Shown: positions 44,248 to 54,547 of the stretch, piece by piece
How positions within the stretch are numbered: position 1 is the stretch's first letter
Layout of the letters: each line of letters starts with the position of its first letter
From: Castor canadensis
Lineage: Eukaryota; Chordata; Mammalia; Rodentia; Castoridae
Assembly: GCF_047511655.1 (NCBI RefSeq)
Contig: NC_133387.1
Location: 23,492,353-23,556,352 of the forward strand
Reading direction: 5' to 3'
DNA: 64,000 nucleotides
Made by a program: the position numbers and the translations under genes
Notes under the pieces: model-generated
Told to the model about the DNA's origin: nothing
What the model saw: the letters and a program-made list of their open reading frames with translations, nothing else
The model's database searches: none

Positions 44248-44408
44248 TTCTTTTTTCTTTTTGTGGTGCTGAGGATGGAACCCAGGACTTTGCCTAGCAT
44301 TTGCTCTACCACTGAGCTGCATTCCCAGCCCTCCCCCTCTCCCTTTATTGGTAGTAGCTGGCACTTGATTGGCAGGTGCTCTACCACTTGAGCCACACCC
44401 CAGCCCTA
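44248..44408 (-). mobile_element. Two reversed ID-type SINEs side by side
   Basis: The first (44248-44330) reads 'gtgctgaggatggaaccc', 'actgagctgcattcccagccc'. The second (44345-44408) is the GTGGCTCAAG-type ID half: 'ggcaggtgctctaccacttg', 'gccacaccccagccc'. They are different subfamilies. Confidence 0.8.
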
Positions 44409-44416
44409 GCCCTTGT

Positions 44417-44548
44417 GGGGTTTTTTTGTTTTGTTTTGTTTTGAGACAGGGTCTCATTGTGTAGCCTAGGCTCATGTCAAACTTGTGATCCTCCTGCCTC
44501 TGCCTCCTCAGTACTGGGATTATAAACTTGTACCACCATGCCTGGCTA
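44417..44548 (-). mobile_element. 7SL-derived B1-like SINE, reversed
   Basis: (GTTTT)n, 'gagacagggtctcattgtg', 'gcctctgcctcctcagtac' and 'gtaccaccatgcctggct'. It is the last interspersed SINE before the repeat-free domain. Confidence 0.9.
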
Positions 44549-44554
44549 GTCCAG

Positions 44555-44622
44555 CACTTACATAAGGAAACTGACACCAACAGAGTTATAAGGGCTAGCC
44601 CAAATTCATCCAGCGTATAGGA
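44555..44622 (-). mobile_element. MIR SINE, reversed, short
   Basis: 'agcacttacataaggaaact', 'agagttataagggctagccc' and 'aaattcatccagcg' fit a reversed MIR core. Old and short. Confidence 0.5.
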
Positions 44623-45663
44623 GAAGGGGGAGCTGATCTGTCCTTAATTTCAAGTACACTCTCCTCAAAAGCCTTTATTTTCCATCTAAACAAATTATCT
44701 TCACCAGAACTACCTATTTACATAGTCTTATCTGTGTAACATCCTTTGTGATATCCTGCATATAAAGAGGAAGGAAATGGAGAAAAAAAAATTAAAAAGC
44801 AAGGTTGCCTTGTCCAGGGACATAGGGGACTTGGTAAAAGAGACAATTAGTCCCCAGTGATGGGATTTCCCATTGGCGCTTGTAATCACAGTACGCTGGG
44901 TGCCACAATTGCTAACCCAAGCTTATCTGTCCTTCCTGGGCCTGGATTCCTTTCAGTTCTATGCCTTATTTAGTCAAAATGATTCCTCCAGCTTCAATAT
45001 GTACTTTTTGTACTTCATTTTAGAAATATCATGCTCAAATCTTTTCTCTACTTGAGTTTGTTTTAGGTCCCATGCTGAGGAACTCAGGAGGAAAGAAATA
45101 AAGAGGATGGATTTTTCTAAGGCTTTACCTTTCAATGACGGCAGTCTACTTTATTCCTGAAATGATTTCTAGGGGAATTAGCATTTACTTGGGCTAATTT
45201 GTTTTCAATGGAAGGCAAAGATTTCTTTCCAAGAGAATCAGTGTGGTAATGTTTTACCAGCTAGTGCTGCAAGACCAAATATAAAACAGTTCTGAGAAAC
45301 AGGAAGTGAACCTGACTGGTCTAGTCCCAGTGTCCCTGGCAGTGACGCAGATACAGAAATCAAATTAGGAAAACAAGGTATGTGGGTGATAATGCAGGAT
45401 GCTACAACAGGAGCAAGAAAGCCTTTAAGCAAATGCCATTCATTTAAATAACACTCTGAGCACTGTGATATCCGCATAACACACTGGTGATTAGAGAGGG
45501 AGATGAGTCTGAGTTCCCTAGCAACTGCCTGTGCTTTTGAGACAGTCATTAGCCTTTCTGTTAATCCCCTCAACCCCTTACTTCTAAATGTATGACTGAT
45601 ATTTAAAAAAAAAAAATCATGTTTTAGAAAGTGCTTTTTGAAATGTCTAGAAGGGAAATGGAA

Positions 45664-45697
<34 letters not shown>

Positions 45698-46399
45698 TTA
45701 TCATCTTGAGAACTGCACACAGGCACCTACCCTACCCTTGCATTTCAGGGCTCTGAGTTCTAGGTTTCTGAATCCCCTAGGGGTAGAGGGCAAGGGAAGT
45801 GAAATTGTTGCAAATTTAAGACAGTCTCCTGGAAGCATAGCTGTGAAGATGGGGTGAGCCCTGGGGTGCGCAGATTGCAGTTGGTGTGGTGGGGAGGCTG
45901 TGCGTGAGGGGGTTGGGTGGGAGGGAATCTAACACACTTTCTTGAAGCGGGATGAGCTTACCTAGGTGGAAGGAGCCGTGGAAAGGAAGGGAGTGAGGGG
46001 AACGAAGCTTTTTTTTCTATTGATCGTTTAATTGCTGCAGACGCTGTGTGTCCAGGGCCACCGGCCAAGAGTATTACTTTCGTGGCTAAAGTGAGTTTGG
46101 ACAGGCTTCCCATCCCCTTCCCTAGATGTGAACAAGAGAAGCCAGAAAATGCAGGCAGGCGAGAAGAAGAAGATGGGGTCTGTGGACTTTGGGCTCTTCG
46201 GGGGTACCCTAAACCGCCAGGGCTGCTGGGATGAGATTTCTCCAGCCCTGAATCATTGCCTCCAGCTCAGTCCTGAGTTGGAGAGGCACAGCTCCACCCA
46301 ATGTGCACCCTGTGTCAATTGCGGGGCGTTATTGGAATGGTGGCAATTACCAGCCTGTCAGTGCCTCGGGCCAGTCACCCTTCCTATGGCCTGGGTTCC
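44623..46399. other. Unique DNA left of the CpG blocks
   Basis: No interspersed repeats. An AAT microsatellite lies at 45664-45695. GC content climbs from about 45800. The 162-codon minus frame at 45238-45726 owes its isoleucine run to that microsatellite and is not called. Confidence 0.55.
45664..45695. repeat. (AAT)10 microsatellite
   Basis: About 32 bases of AAT repeat with a slightly broken left edge. Confidence 0.95.
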
Positions 46400-46880
46400 T
46401 TCAGCTGGGCCCAGGTGGCTCCTGATGCCCCCGCCGCGTCCCCTAGCACCCCCCCTGCGCGCTCCCTTCCCAAGGCGACCACCTGCGCCGCCCCACTTAC
46501 CCTCTGCCCCGCGGGGAGGGCCCCCCGGGGTAGCAGAGCCCTCCCTGCTCCCGGGCGGCTCTGGGGGAGCTCGGTGTTTGCCTCCAGCCCTTCGCTACCG
46601 GAGGATCAGGTTCCTCCCCTCCTCCCCCTCCAGCTCCGGCCGCCGCCGCCTCCTTCTTGCATGACACAGCAGAACCGCAGCTGCCGCAGCGAGTCCAAGC
46701 CCTCCGCCCAGGAAGCGCCGCAACCCCGGCTGGCTCGCGACGGGCGGAGGGGGCGACAAAGGGTCCCGGCCCAGCCGGAGTCTTGGCCCCACTTTGCACT
46801 ACACACTCCCTCCCAGCCCAGGGGCACAAAATGAGGCTTCAGCGGAGCAGGCCGAGCGGTGGAGGAAGGCGGGGGCTTTG
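46400..46880. promoter_or_regulatory. CpG island, block 1
   Basis: Dense CG pairs, GGGCGG-type words and GCCGCCGCC runs (46637-46648). It contains ACTTAC at 46495-46500, which on the minus strand is a donor CAGAGG|GTAAGTGG. Overlapping frames on both strands (46128-46887) are all explained by high GC and lack of stops. Confidence 0.8.
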
Positions 46881-48229
46881 ATCGCACAAGGGATGGGACC
46901 AGAGAGGAGGGGGTGAAGGAGACCCCGGGAAGGGGCAGGCCATGGCAGGTAAAGAAAGGTAAGAGGAGTCCCCGAAGTCAAAGGCCAGGTTGGAGGAGAT
47001 TAAAGCAGGTCAGCGAGGTAAGGAAGTAAGAGTAGCTGAGAACACAGCTGGGGGGGGGAAGACTGAGCATTTGGGGAGGCCCGCGCTGAGCACCCAAGCA
47101 GAAAAGGGGCTGAGCTGGGAGGCAAGGGAAGAAAAGGAAAAAAAGATGAAAGAATTAGGCGTGAAATTGAAAGGCAAAAATTGGGGGGTGGGAGTCATAC
47201 AGAATTAAGAGGAGTTGTAGTGATCATTTTTCATGGTGGATGAAGTAACTGATGAGGTGGAAAGAGATAGAGAGTCCAGGCAAGGCCCCAAGAAACAATG
47301 GTTTTACATCTCACCCTTCAGGTTCCTGAGGTTTTTCATAATTCCCCTAATCCAAATAGTCTTCCTTATAAAAATGGAAGAACATGAAAACCAGAACACT
47401 GAAATAACAATTCAACTTAGATTTATAGAATCAAATCTCCACGGTCCATAAAAACTTTAAGGTAGAGAATTGAAATTTAAAGTAGCAACACCTAAAGGGG
47501 TGGTGAGTCACTAATACGGAGAATATTCTATTACAGTTTCCACACATCACGGGACTTGAATAAGTCTTTGGAAGTTGTTAGATACTTCAGTTCAATGCTA
47601 CAAATGACAAAATTCAAAATATCATAAAAAACGCACATGCTTCTCTCTCTCTGCACGCATATATACATATATGCATATATAATTTCTAGTGTCTAGCACG
47701 CACAGTATGATTCAGGGATAAGTATGTTTTTCTGGTTACTTTGTTTCCCACCAAACACCACGCATTTTACAGCATGTGGTCAAAGTAATGCAAAAACTGC
47801 CACTTTGGTTTTGTCTGTACCTTGCAGGTCATATCTTCATACCTCACTTCCTGACACAAACAAGTTTTTACTGTTGTCAGCAACAAAGCCCTAATATAGC
47901 TGCGGAAGAGAAAAACTGCATTGCATTTTGCGTCCTGCGAGCATCATCATCAACACAGCGGAGGAATGTAATTCCAGAAAGCTTAAAAATTGGTGGTGAT
48001 GGTAATTATCAAATGCCTCATTGTATTGCTTACTGTTTTGGCATTTCTGTTCTCCCAAGCGAGCTGCGACCGAAGTCGCAGAGGGACAAATCCGGTTTTT
48101 TTTTTCTTCTTGACTTTGTAAAATTTAATCAAGCCTGTTAGAAAACTCATTGCACTTGGGGGAAATAAAGTAGGAGCCACGAAATGTCATTTTAACAGAG
48201 CGTGGGTTTTGTGACTGTAGGAAAGGATT
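46881..48229. other. Unique DNA between CpG blocks 1 and 2
   Basis: No interspersed repeats. Possible donors on the plus strand are GGCAGGTAAAG and AAAGGTAAGAG (46945-46965). A possible acceptor is TGTACCTTGCAG ending at 47826. An AT/GC dinucleotide tract lies at 47642-47683. The 121-codon frame at 47776-48141 follows the possible acceptor but has no domain I recognise. Confidence 0.5.
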
Positions 48230-48397
48230 TAAGGACGCTCCTTCTGTTCGGCTTGCTGTGCAGTGAGCTCGGGTTCCACGCACGCACAGACGCCACAGCT
48301 CCCGGATGCTGTGGCTCCCTTATCTTGGCTTCTGCAGCGCCAGAAGCCCCTTGGGGATGCTGCGAGGGGCTCCCGGTGGGTGGTGGTACAAACGCTG

Positions 48398-48449
48398 CGG
48401 CCGCCGCCGCCGCCGCCGCCGCCAGTCTTGCTGCTGTTGTTGCTGCTGC
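48398..48449. repeat. Adjoining CCG and CTG trinucleotide repeats
   Basis: About eight uninterrupted CCG units (48398-48423) are followed after six bases by CTG-type units with TTG interruptions (48429-48449). In one frame they give poly-Ala, in another poly-Arg or poly-Pro, so the frames at 48192-48578 are repeat translations. Confidence 0.95.
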
Positions 48450-48452
48450 AGT

Positions 48453-48458
48453 CACGTG
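48453..48458. promoter_or_regulatory. E-box CACGTG
   Basis: The palindrome sits directly after the CTG repeat as GTCACGTGGG. It is the class of site bound by USF, MYC/MAX or TFE/MITF factors. Binding is inference. Confidence 0.5.
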
Positions 48459-48912
48459 GGAGCCCCTTTAAGTTTCCATAGAGAGGCCTCTCCGGTGTCA
48501 CATGATGGACATGATATAATGAAACAACCGTGTGGAGAGGAAAGCATTAGGGGAGCCCACGGCTACAAAAACAAGTGAGTGAGAAGAGGTGGGAGGAAGA
48601 GAAACTACGCCACCTCCCCTGCAGCCGAGAGCACGCAGCACCCTAGTGTGACAAGTGGGCGACGTCGGGGGGGCAGGGAGCGAGGGTCCTCGACTGTGGC
48701 CAGCGGACCCCACCGCCCACCGCCCGGAGGCCAACTTTTAGTCGGCAGCCCCGCACCTGTCTCCTGAGGCTCCATCGCTCCTCGTGATCATCCGAGGGAA
48801 ATTCTCGAAGAACTTGCTCCACGAATCTACGTGCGCATCATTTTCCCCCTGGCGCCGGGCTCGGGAGGAAGGAACCAGAAAGGGATCGCAGCGGCGTGTG
48901 CGCAGCCCAGAG

Positions 48913-48918
48913 GTAAGT
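48913..48918 (+). other. Splice donor GTAAGT
   Basis: GAG|GTAAGTT agrees with the mammalian donor consensus at nearly every place. It is the best donor in the CpG region and the main evidence for plus-strand transcription. Confidence 0.55.
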
Positions 48919-48960
48919 TCTGCAGGGTGGGGAAAAGCCGGTCCAGCGGGACTTAGGGAC

Positions 48961-49853
48961 GGGAATTTGGTTCTATGTTTGGATCTCAGGGGGTGAAAAA
49001 GGCGACCCCCTCACTCCCCGTAGGGCAGACGGGTGCGATCGCCCATCCAAAATATTTCCCAGGCGGACTCTGTGAATTTCCCCCCTTGGCACGTCTGCCT
49101 TGCCACCCTCGCGTGCCGCCGGCGCCCTCGCAGGTTCTCTGGGGGAGGGTCTGCGGTCCCTGGCCAGGATGTTGGGCCGGCGAGCGAGGCAAGGTAGGGC
49201 TGTTGCGTGGAACGGGCATGTCGGAGCGATTTCGCCATGTTTGTGTTGCTAAGAGCACTTTTTTCCCCTTTGCGGTGGCTTGATGCCACATGGCTCCTCC
49301 GGAGCTGCTGCCGGGTTGAGAGCGAGTGTTTTTTTCAATGTCCGCATTCCAGCTAATGTTGCGCAGATAAAATTCAAACTTGAGGTAAACAGTAGAAGAG
49401 GAGGAGGAGGAGGAGGAGGGGAGGGAGCGCGGAGGGGGGGGGACTGTTTCCATTTCAAGATCCCACCTCTTCACTCCGCGGAGACCAACATCGCCAACTC
49501 TCGCCGTTCTCCCACGGCCCCCACCTTGGCTGTCAACAAGAAATTGGGGCGAGGGGCTTGCTTAGTAGAAAGCACTTGGGGTCTCGGTTCTCCGAGGGAG
49601 GAAGCAGACCCCGGGACCCAAACCTACGACTCGTCTCTTTTCGCTGAACGGACGTAGGATGCCTGGGTTTGCTCTGGAGACGAGGAACTGGAAGGTGCAG
49701 CGCTGCCGGGTGGGGCGAGGGGTGCCTGTCCACACTGAGTCCCTGGGACTTGAGGATTTCAGATCATGTCGCTCCTACCCCATCCCAAGCACAGGTTACC
49801 CGCAGGCGGGGTGGGTGGGGCTCCAGCTTTCCTGGAGGCAGGTTACCTAGCAG
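48961..49853 (+). other. GC-rich stretch with a second possible exon end
   Basis: Moderate to high CpG content continues. CAG|GTGAGT at 49851-49859 is a perfect-looking donor. If used, this would be an alternative first exon. A (GGA)n tract lies at 49396-49420 with a G-run to 49441. The 162-codon minus frame (48986-49474) and the 125-codon plus frame overlap each other and have no domains. Confidence 0.35.
49396..49441. repeat. (GGA)n tract running into a G-run
   Basis: Purine-only GGA/GAG repeats followed by GGGAGGGAGCGC and a run of nine G. Confidence 0.9.
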
Positions 49854-50103
49854 GTGAGTAGGGTGGGCATTTCTGTTGGCGAAATGTTTTGCAATGGGTT
49901 AGGACCATGGAGAGACTTCGGGTAGAGCTGCGGGTTTTTTTGGGGTGGTGGTCAAATTAGGGAGAAAAAGCAAGCCCCCCCCCAGCTTTATATGTCTGTT
50001 TCAGCTCGCAGTTAGGCTGCTGCGTGAGTGGAGATGATGGGGGTGAGGCTGAGCTTCGTCATGTGGAAAACTGTAGGCTTCTGACAGCTTGTGGCCATCT
50101 CCG

Positions 50104-50130
50104 CCCCCTTCCCCCTCCCCCTCCCCCTCC
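50104..50130. repeat. (CCCCCT)n tract
   Basis: About four hexamer units of CCCCCT, C-rich on the plus strand and G-run-rich on the minus strand. Confidence 0.9.
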
Positions 50131-50724
50131 GCGCCCGGGGCGGAAGGTGAGAGTTGGGTGGTCCGAGAAGGGTGACGTCCGAGGCGGGGTGGGGACCAGC
50201 TCTGGATCCCTGGGCGCCAGGGTCCGCATCCCTGGTAGCCCGGGAGCGCTGTGTCAGGGAGGAGGCAGCCACGTGAGGGGGTCTGCAGGAGCGCTGGAGC
50301 TGCAAGCTGGGGGCGAAGTGCGTAGTAGAGTCGTGACGGGGGTGACACGCAGCAGCCGGGGGCGACGGCGCCGCGGGGTTTGGCGGGGCCGGGCGCCTCC
50401 CACGCAGGGCCAGCGGCCGCGCGGGGTGGGTGCGCACTCGCGCGCCCGCTCCCGAGAGGCCGTTTCCGGGCCGGGAGCGCGGACGCGGGCGGGGCCCCGG
50501 CGGTAAACAGGGTGGCGCCCTCTGCCCTCCCGCCCCCCTGCCTGCCGGGGCGCGCGTCCGGTGGCGCCCGGGGAGGCGAAGGCGCGGCCGCGGCGCGGGG
50601 AACATGGTGACGGGGGCGCGCGCCCGATCCCTGCCGCCCCCGCGCGTGCCCGGCGCCGCCCGGCGGGCCGTCCGCCTCTGTTTTTGTTTTGATGGAGCCC
50701 GCGTGCAGCTGGCGCGTGTCGAGT

Positions 50725-50730
50725 CACGTG
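50725..50730. promoter_or_regulatory. E-box CACGTG in a GAGTCACGTGCC context
   Basis: The flanks TCACGTG resemble the M-box/CLEAR type recognised by TFE/MITF factors, with a GGGGGCGGAAG motif just downstream. Binding is inference. Confidence 0.4.
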
Positions 50731-50926
50731 CCGGGGGCGGAAGGGGGCTGGGCGCGGGCGGCGAGGGCGCGGGGAGGAGGGGGGAGGGACGAGGCCTGCC
50801 CCACCCGACCCCACCGCCGGGTGCGGAGGCACTTTGCTGTGGAGTTGGTCGCCTTCCGTCCTCTAGCAGTATTTGGTGCGTCGTCACAGCATCCAGGTGA
50901 TCCTGGGCCCGAGGGCGGGCCCGCGC

Positions 50927-50932
50927 TGATTG
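50927..50932 (-). promoter_or_regulatory. Inverted CCAAT box
   Basis: CTGATTGGCT is a good NF-Y-type site on the minus strand, about ten bases from GGGCGGG. Together they look like a core promoter at the right edge of block 3. Confidence 0.5.
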
Positions 50933-50960
50933 GCTCCCAGACCCATCGGACCTCACAGGT

Positions 50961-51954
50961 GTGTGTCTCACTGTGGATGGAGAGCCCTGTATGTGGGTTT
51001 TCATTCTCTCTGCACGTATGATCAACCTGACAGCTTTAAAATTAATTCCAGTACCCAGCCCGGTCTCATACCGAGGGAACCGAAATCCCAACAGTTTGGA
51101 TGAAGTGGAATTACCCCCCATCTCCTCTCCACTGGCTTTGATGCACAATGAAGAGGGAGGATTTACGGGTAACCAGCTTGGTGGGTTAGAGAGTTAAGTC
51201 ATCCAGTTGAAGGACGAAAGCGTAAAAATAGCTCAAATAGTTATCACTGACCAGTCATTACAGGAGGCCTCTGTGGCAGGCACTGTGGCTACACAGATAC
51301 GTGTATAGTCAGAAAGATACTGTAGGGGAAATGGAAATTCAGGGGGTTTAGGGGCGAGTTGATCACAGAAGGAGCTCCAGAGCCCATGCCTTCAACCATT
51401 ACTTAGGCTGTGTGGAAAATGTACGTTTATCTAAGAGCCTGTTCCACATGGGATAGGAATAAGTTATGTGTTTGCGCGAGGGCCAGTGAGTTTGTGTGCC
51501 TGCATTTCTACTTTAAGGGTTTTGTTTTTGTTTTTGTTTTAATTACTTGTTTGAAGGGGAGGGGAAGTACTTGGTGAATTCTGGAAGGCCTGTAGTCATC
51601 CTTTTCAAGTTTACTGTGGAGAAAGGAGGGTATCCTACTCACTTGAACAGAACAGGTTCCTTGTAACTGTTTTCTGTTTGGTTTGAGAACTGAACATGGG
51701 TGTAAAATGAGGGGAAGATCAGAAGATGTAGTGGTTTCCCACGCACATTCAGGAGTAGCTGAAGAGCCCATGCAGTTTTGATGCTCATGGGCTGGATGTA
51801 GCCAAAAACTGACGTGGTGTACAGACTAAGAGAAGTCTGCCGCGAAATGCAACTTCTCTTTGTACAGAAACTTCCCTTTTACATCTCCCATGGGTTGGTT
51901 TGGTTTGATTTGCCTTCGGGACAGATAATCTAATTCTCCATTCCCCCTCCACCC
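50961..51954. other. Unique DNA right of the CpG blocks
   Basis: GC content falls quickly after 50960. No interspersed repeats until about 51955. TTTTTG repeats at 51522-51540. Confidence 0.55.
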
Positions 51955-52050
51955 TGATACTGGCGCAGGGTGGGAGTGGAGGGGCTGAACTCAGGACTTC
52001 ACTCATACTGGGCAGGTGTTCTACTGCTTCAACCCCATCCCCAGTCCCTG
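51955..52050 (-). mobile_element. ID-type half SINE, reversed
   Basis: 'ggggctgaactcaggac', 'catactgggcaggtgttct' and 'cttcaaccccatccccag'. It is the first SINE after the repeat-free domain. Confidence 0.72.
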
Positions 52051-52725
52051 GTCTGATAATCTGTGGTGGGAACATTGAGATGTGGGGGGAGTCGTTTTGT
52101 TTTGAAAATGTGTTCCATGATATCTCCAAGAATACTTCATATAAAACATTAATCTATGTTTCTCCCTGAAAACAGGATTCTAATTAGAATAATTTTGTGG
52201 TCTAATATCTGGTGTGGCAATGTGTCATAAAGAACTATTGTATATAACAAATCCAATGATTGTGGTCACGTACTGATGGCTGTGTGGCAGACATGGACAG
52301 GTATTAGTTACCAAGTTGTAAGGAAAGTTTAAAGAGCAACCCAGGCAAACTCCACCAAAAAAAGAGTGTCTGTGGTCTTGGGGTGCAGCTAGTTCTCCCT
52401 CCCATTTTTCCAGTTCCATCCCCTTGCCACGCCCCACACTGCCAGACCACTTGGGGTTCCTTTGCACAGCTCTGCTTAGTTTTCTGCTTCTTGGTACCAC
52501 CTTCAAGAGCTTGACTGATTTTTACAACGAAACCATTAACAAGTACACTCCATGTGTCACCTTGTGTCCTGTGTCCATCTTGTCTTTTTGCCTTTGTCAC
52601 AGCATCTTGTATTTCTTGCATGTTGGACGCTCCTACTAAAAATTGCATTCTTCAAAGGTGGGAGCGATGATTTTTTTTCATATCTTATGTATCATTGGCA
52701 CGCTGCATTAAATTTATTGTATTCA
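52051..52725. other. Unique DNA, no gene seen
   Basis: The 113-codon frame at 52552-52893 runs into the SINE at its end and has no domain. Overlapping minus frames at 52225-52648 are likewise rejected. Confidence 0.45.
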
Positions 52726-52852
52726 GCTGGGCATGGAGGTCTACCCCCCCCCCCTTGTAATCCCAGCACATGGGAGGCTGAGGCAGGAAGAGCTGGAGTT
52801 CAAGGCCAGCCTGTACTACATAGCGATCTCAAAAACCAACCAAACCAACCAG
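52726..52852 (+). mobile_element. 7SL-derived B1-like SINE
   Basis: GCTGGGCATGGAGGTCTACC, a C-run insertion (52744-52753), 'tgtaatcccagcacatggg', 'ttcaaggccagcctgtac' and a (CCAA)n tail. Confidence 0.9.
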
Positions 52853-54547
52853 TAACTTCATTGTGTTGGTCCCAGTTAAATTCGCCCGTTTGAACTGCAT
52901 CATCCATGTTGGTGGTTGCCCATGTCACCCGTCCTCATTCTGCTAAGAACTGCTGGCCAAAAGCATACACCTGTTCACAAAGCCAACAGAATGTGGCACT
53001 TCCTACACAGTCTTGTGAAAGGATACTAAGGGAGGGGCAAACTAGAATGCTTGGCACTTGCTTCCCACTTGCACTCTTTGGTGGCCAGAGGACGGTATGA
53101 ATTTTCTCCGATAGTAATGGCCTTCATAGGCTCATCACTTCTGCCTGTGTGCTATGTTTGCTGTGTCGTAGTTTATAAGTCTCCCCTTTTCAGGAGTAGA
53201 GCAAGTAGGAAGCAATTAGGATTCTGAATGATTGATCCCTTGGTGTATATGCCAAATGAAAATCCCACAAATCAAATCAACACTTTTCTAAGTTGGACAC
53301 CTAGGGATGCTCAGAAATACATGGTGAGTGAATTAGCATTGAGATGATTTCAACCCTTCAGTTTAACTCTGGATGATATGTCGCTGAGGACCAGTGGTGA
53401 CACTGGCTTTTCAGTTTGCAGGTGTGCAGTCTCTCTCAGGGGCATTACTGTTGACCTAGTGACTTTGATACTACCCTAGTTAGAAAGTGTGGTTTGTAAA
53501 GTCAAAGGTAATTCTATCTATTAATGGAGTCTGAAAAGAGGACTGAAAATACTGCTTTGTGTATGATACAGCATTGAGAAAAACTTTGGTATGAGAACAG
53601 GAATATGAGCACTTGGTTCTTAACACTTCATCTTCTTTCTCAGTAGTCCTCATGCCCGAGGTGTAAACTTCTCCAAGAGGGATATATAAGATATAAACAG
53701 AAACAGATGTTTAATTGTGTAGATAACTACTTGACTTTGAAATATTTATATAAAAGATACGTGACACAGAAAACATCTGCTTAGATCAAGAACAACCCGA
53801 AGTTGGAAGATTGTAGATTTGGTTCTGTGTGGTAGATTCTGTATTGGGGACTGGGGAGAAAGGCAGATACAGGGTTCTCCCTTGTCTACTGTCCGTCCAG
53901 TGCAACATATTTGCCTGCCTTATGCTGTGATGTGCAGCTTGATTTTACGCCTGCCTCTATCCACAACAGCTGGTTCCTAGGACACATGCTGTTCCCCCAT
54001 CCTTCTGCCACGACAGGGTCCACCAGTGAAAACCGATTTTATTACAGAGTAGGAAATACAAGTGTGTTGTCCAAAAACAAAAGTCATAGAATACATTCCA
54101 AGATAAAATGTGAAATCGTGGCAGGTGGAGGGGCTTTTTTTAAAAAAGCATTTTCTTTGTGATTAATTTTCAGTCACTTCTGGAGTGAACCTTTTTGGTG
54201 GGGCAGAAAATAAAAATGAAAGCCTGTCAAACAAACTGTCAACCGTGTGTCCCAGTAATTCCTGTCGTTGCCTTCAAAACACAACCATGACAGAACCCAA
54301 CACTACTAATAGCAAGAAAAGTGAACCCAATGTTCAAATACATTACAAAAGCCTGTGGGATTTGATTTGACTTGGTACTTTTGTGGGGAGGTCTGTCTTG
54401 CAAAGGCTTTTTTATTTTTTGTATTTGATGTAAATTACTTAGCACAAAAAACTGTATATCTGTCTGTATCTAAGTATCTCGTAACGTTATGAGTATCAGA
54501 ACTGCAGAAATCAAGTTGTATTCTGTCTAGAAGAATCCTGTAGGACT
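52853..54547. other. Unique DNA, probable intron
   Basis: About 1.7 kb without a repeat I can name. The frames at 53911-54162 and 54185-54370 show no domain and no acceptor/donor pair. Confidence 0.45.

Larger units (their letters stand above)
48230..48912 (+). other. Candidate non-coding first exon(s) of an unidentified gene
   Basis: This CpG-rich, repeat-free block ends in CAGAG at 48912, followed by GTAAGT (48913-48918), a near-perfect splice donor. The start is not visible; it is set to the edge of the CpG block. A weaker donor-like ACAA|GTGAGT lies at about 48575, so more than one exon end is possible. No open frame with a good Kozak start reaches the donor with recognisable protein, so I read this as 5' UTR. 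The CCG/CTG repeats and a CACGTG box sit inside or just above it. The gene would run to the right, and I could not identify it. Confidence 0.45.
48240..48960. promoter_or_regulatory. CpG island, block 2
   Basis: High CG density with GCGGCCGCC runs. It overlaps the candidate first exon. No TATA box at a clear distance from an obvious start, which suits a dispersed CpG promoter. Confidence 0.82.
50080..50960. promoter_or_regulatory. CpG island, block 3 (the most GC-rich)
   Basis: From 50330 to 50680 almost every line holds many CG pairs. It has GGGCGGG at 50912-50918, an inverted CCAAT box (GATTGG, 50927-50932), CACGTG at 50270-50275 and at 50725-50730, and a (CCCCCT)n tract at 50104-50130. 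The 378-codon minus frame (50012-51148) and the 192- and 160-codon frames all cross this block and are composition artefacts. Confidence 0.85.

Noticed and set aside
45238-45726. 162-codon minus-strand frame with an isoleucine run
   Set aside because: The run is the AAT microsatellite at 45664-45695, and the rest has no recognisable content.
46128-46887. Frames of 178 and 177 codons on plus and 110 codons on minus
   Set aside because: They overlap one another in CpG block 1, are low-complexity, and have no domain. A minus-strand frame ending near the donor at 46500 is noted only as weak support for divergent transcription.
48192-48578. Poly-Ala, poly-Arg and poly-Pro frames
   Set aside because: They are translations of the CCG/CTG repeats in different phases.
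50012-51148. 378-codon minus-strand open frame
   Set aside because: It spans the most GC-rich CpG block, where stop codons are rare, overlaps equally long frames in other phases, and is Pro/Arg/Ala-rich low-complexity sequence without a domain.
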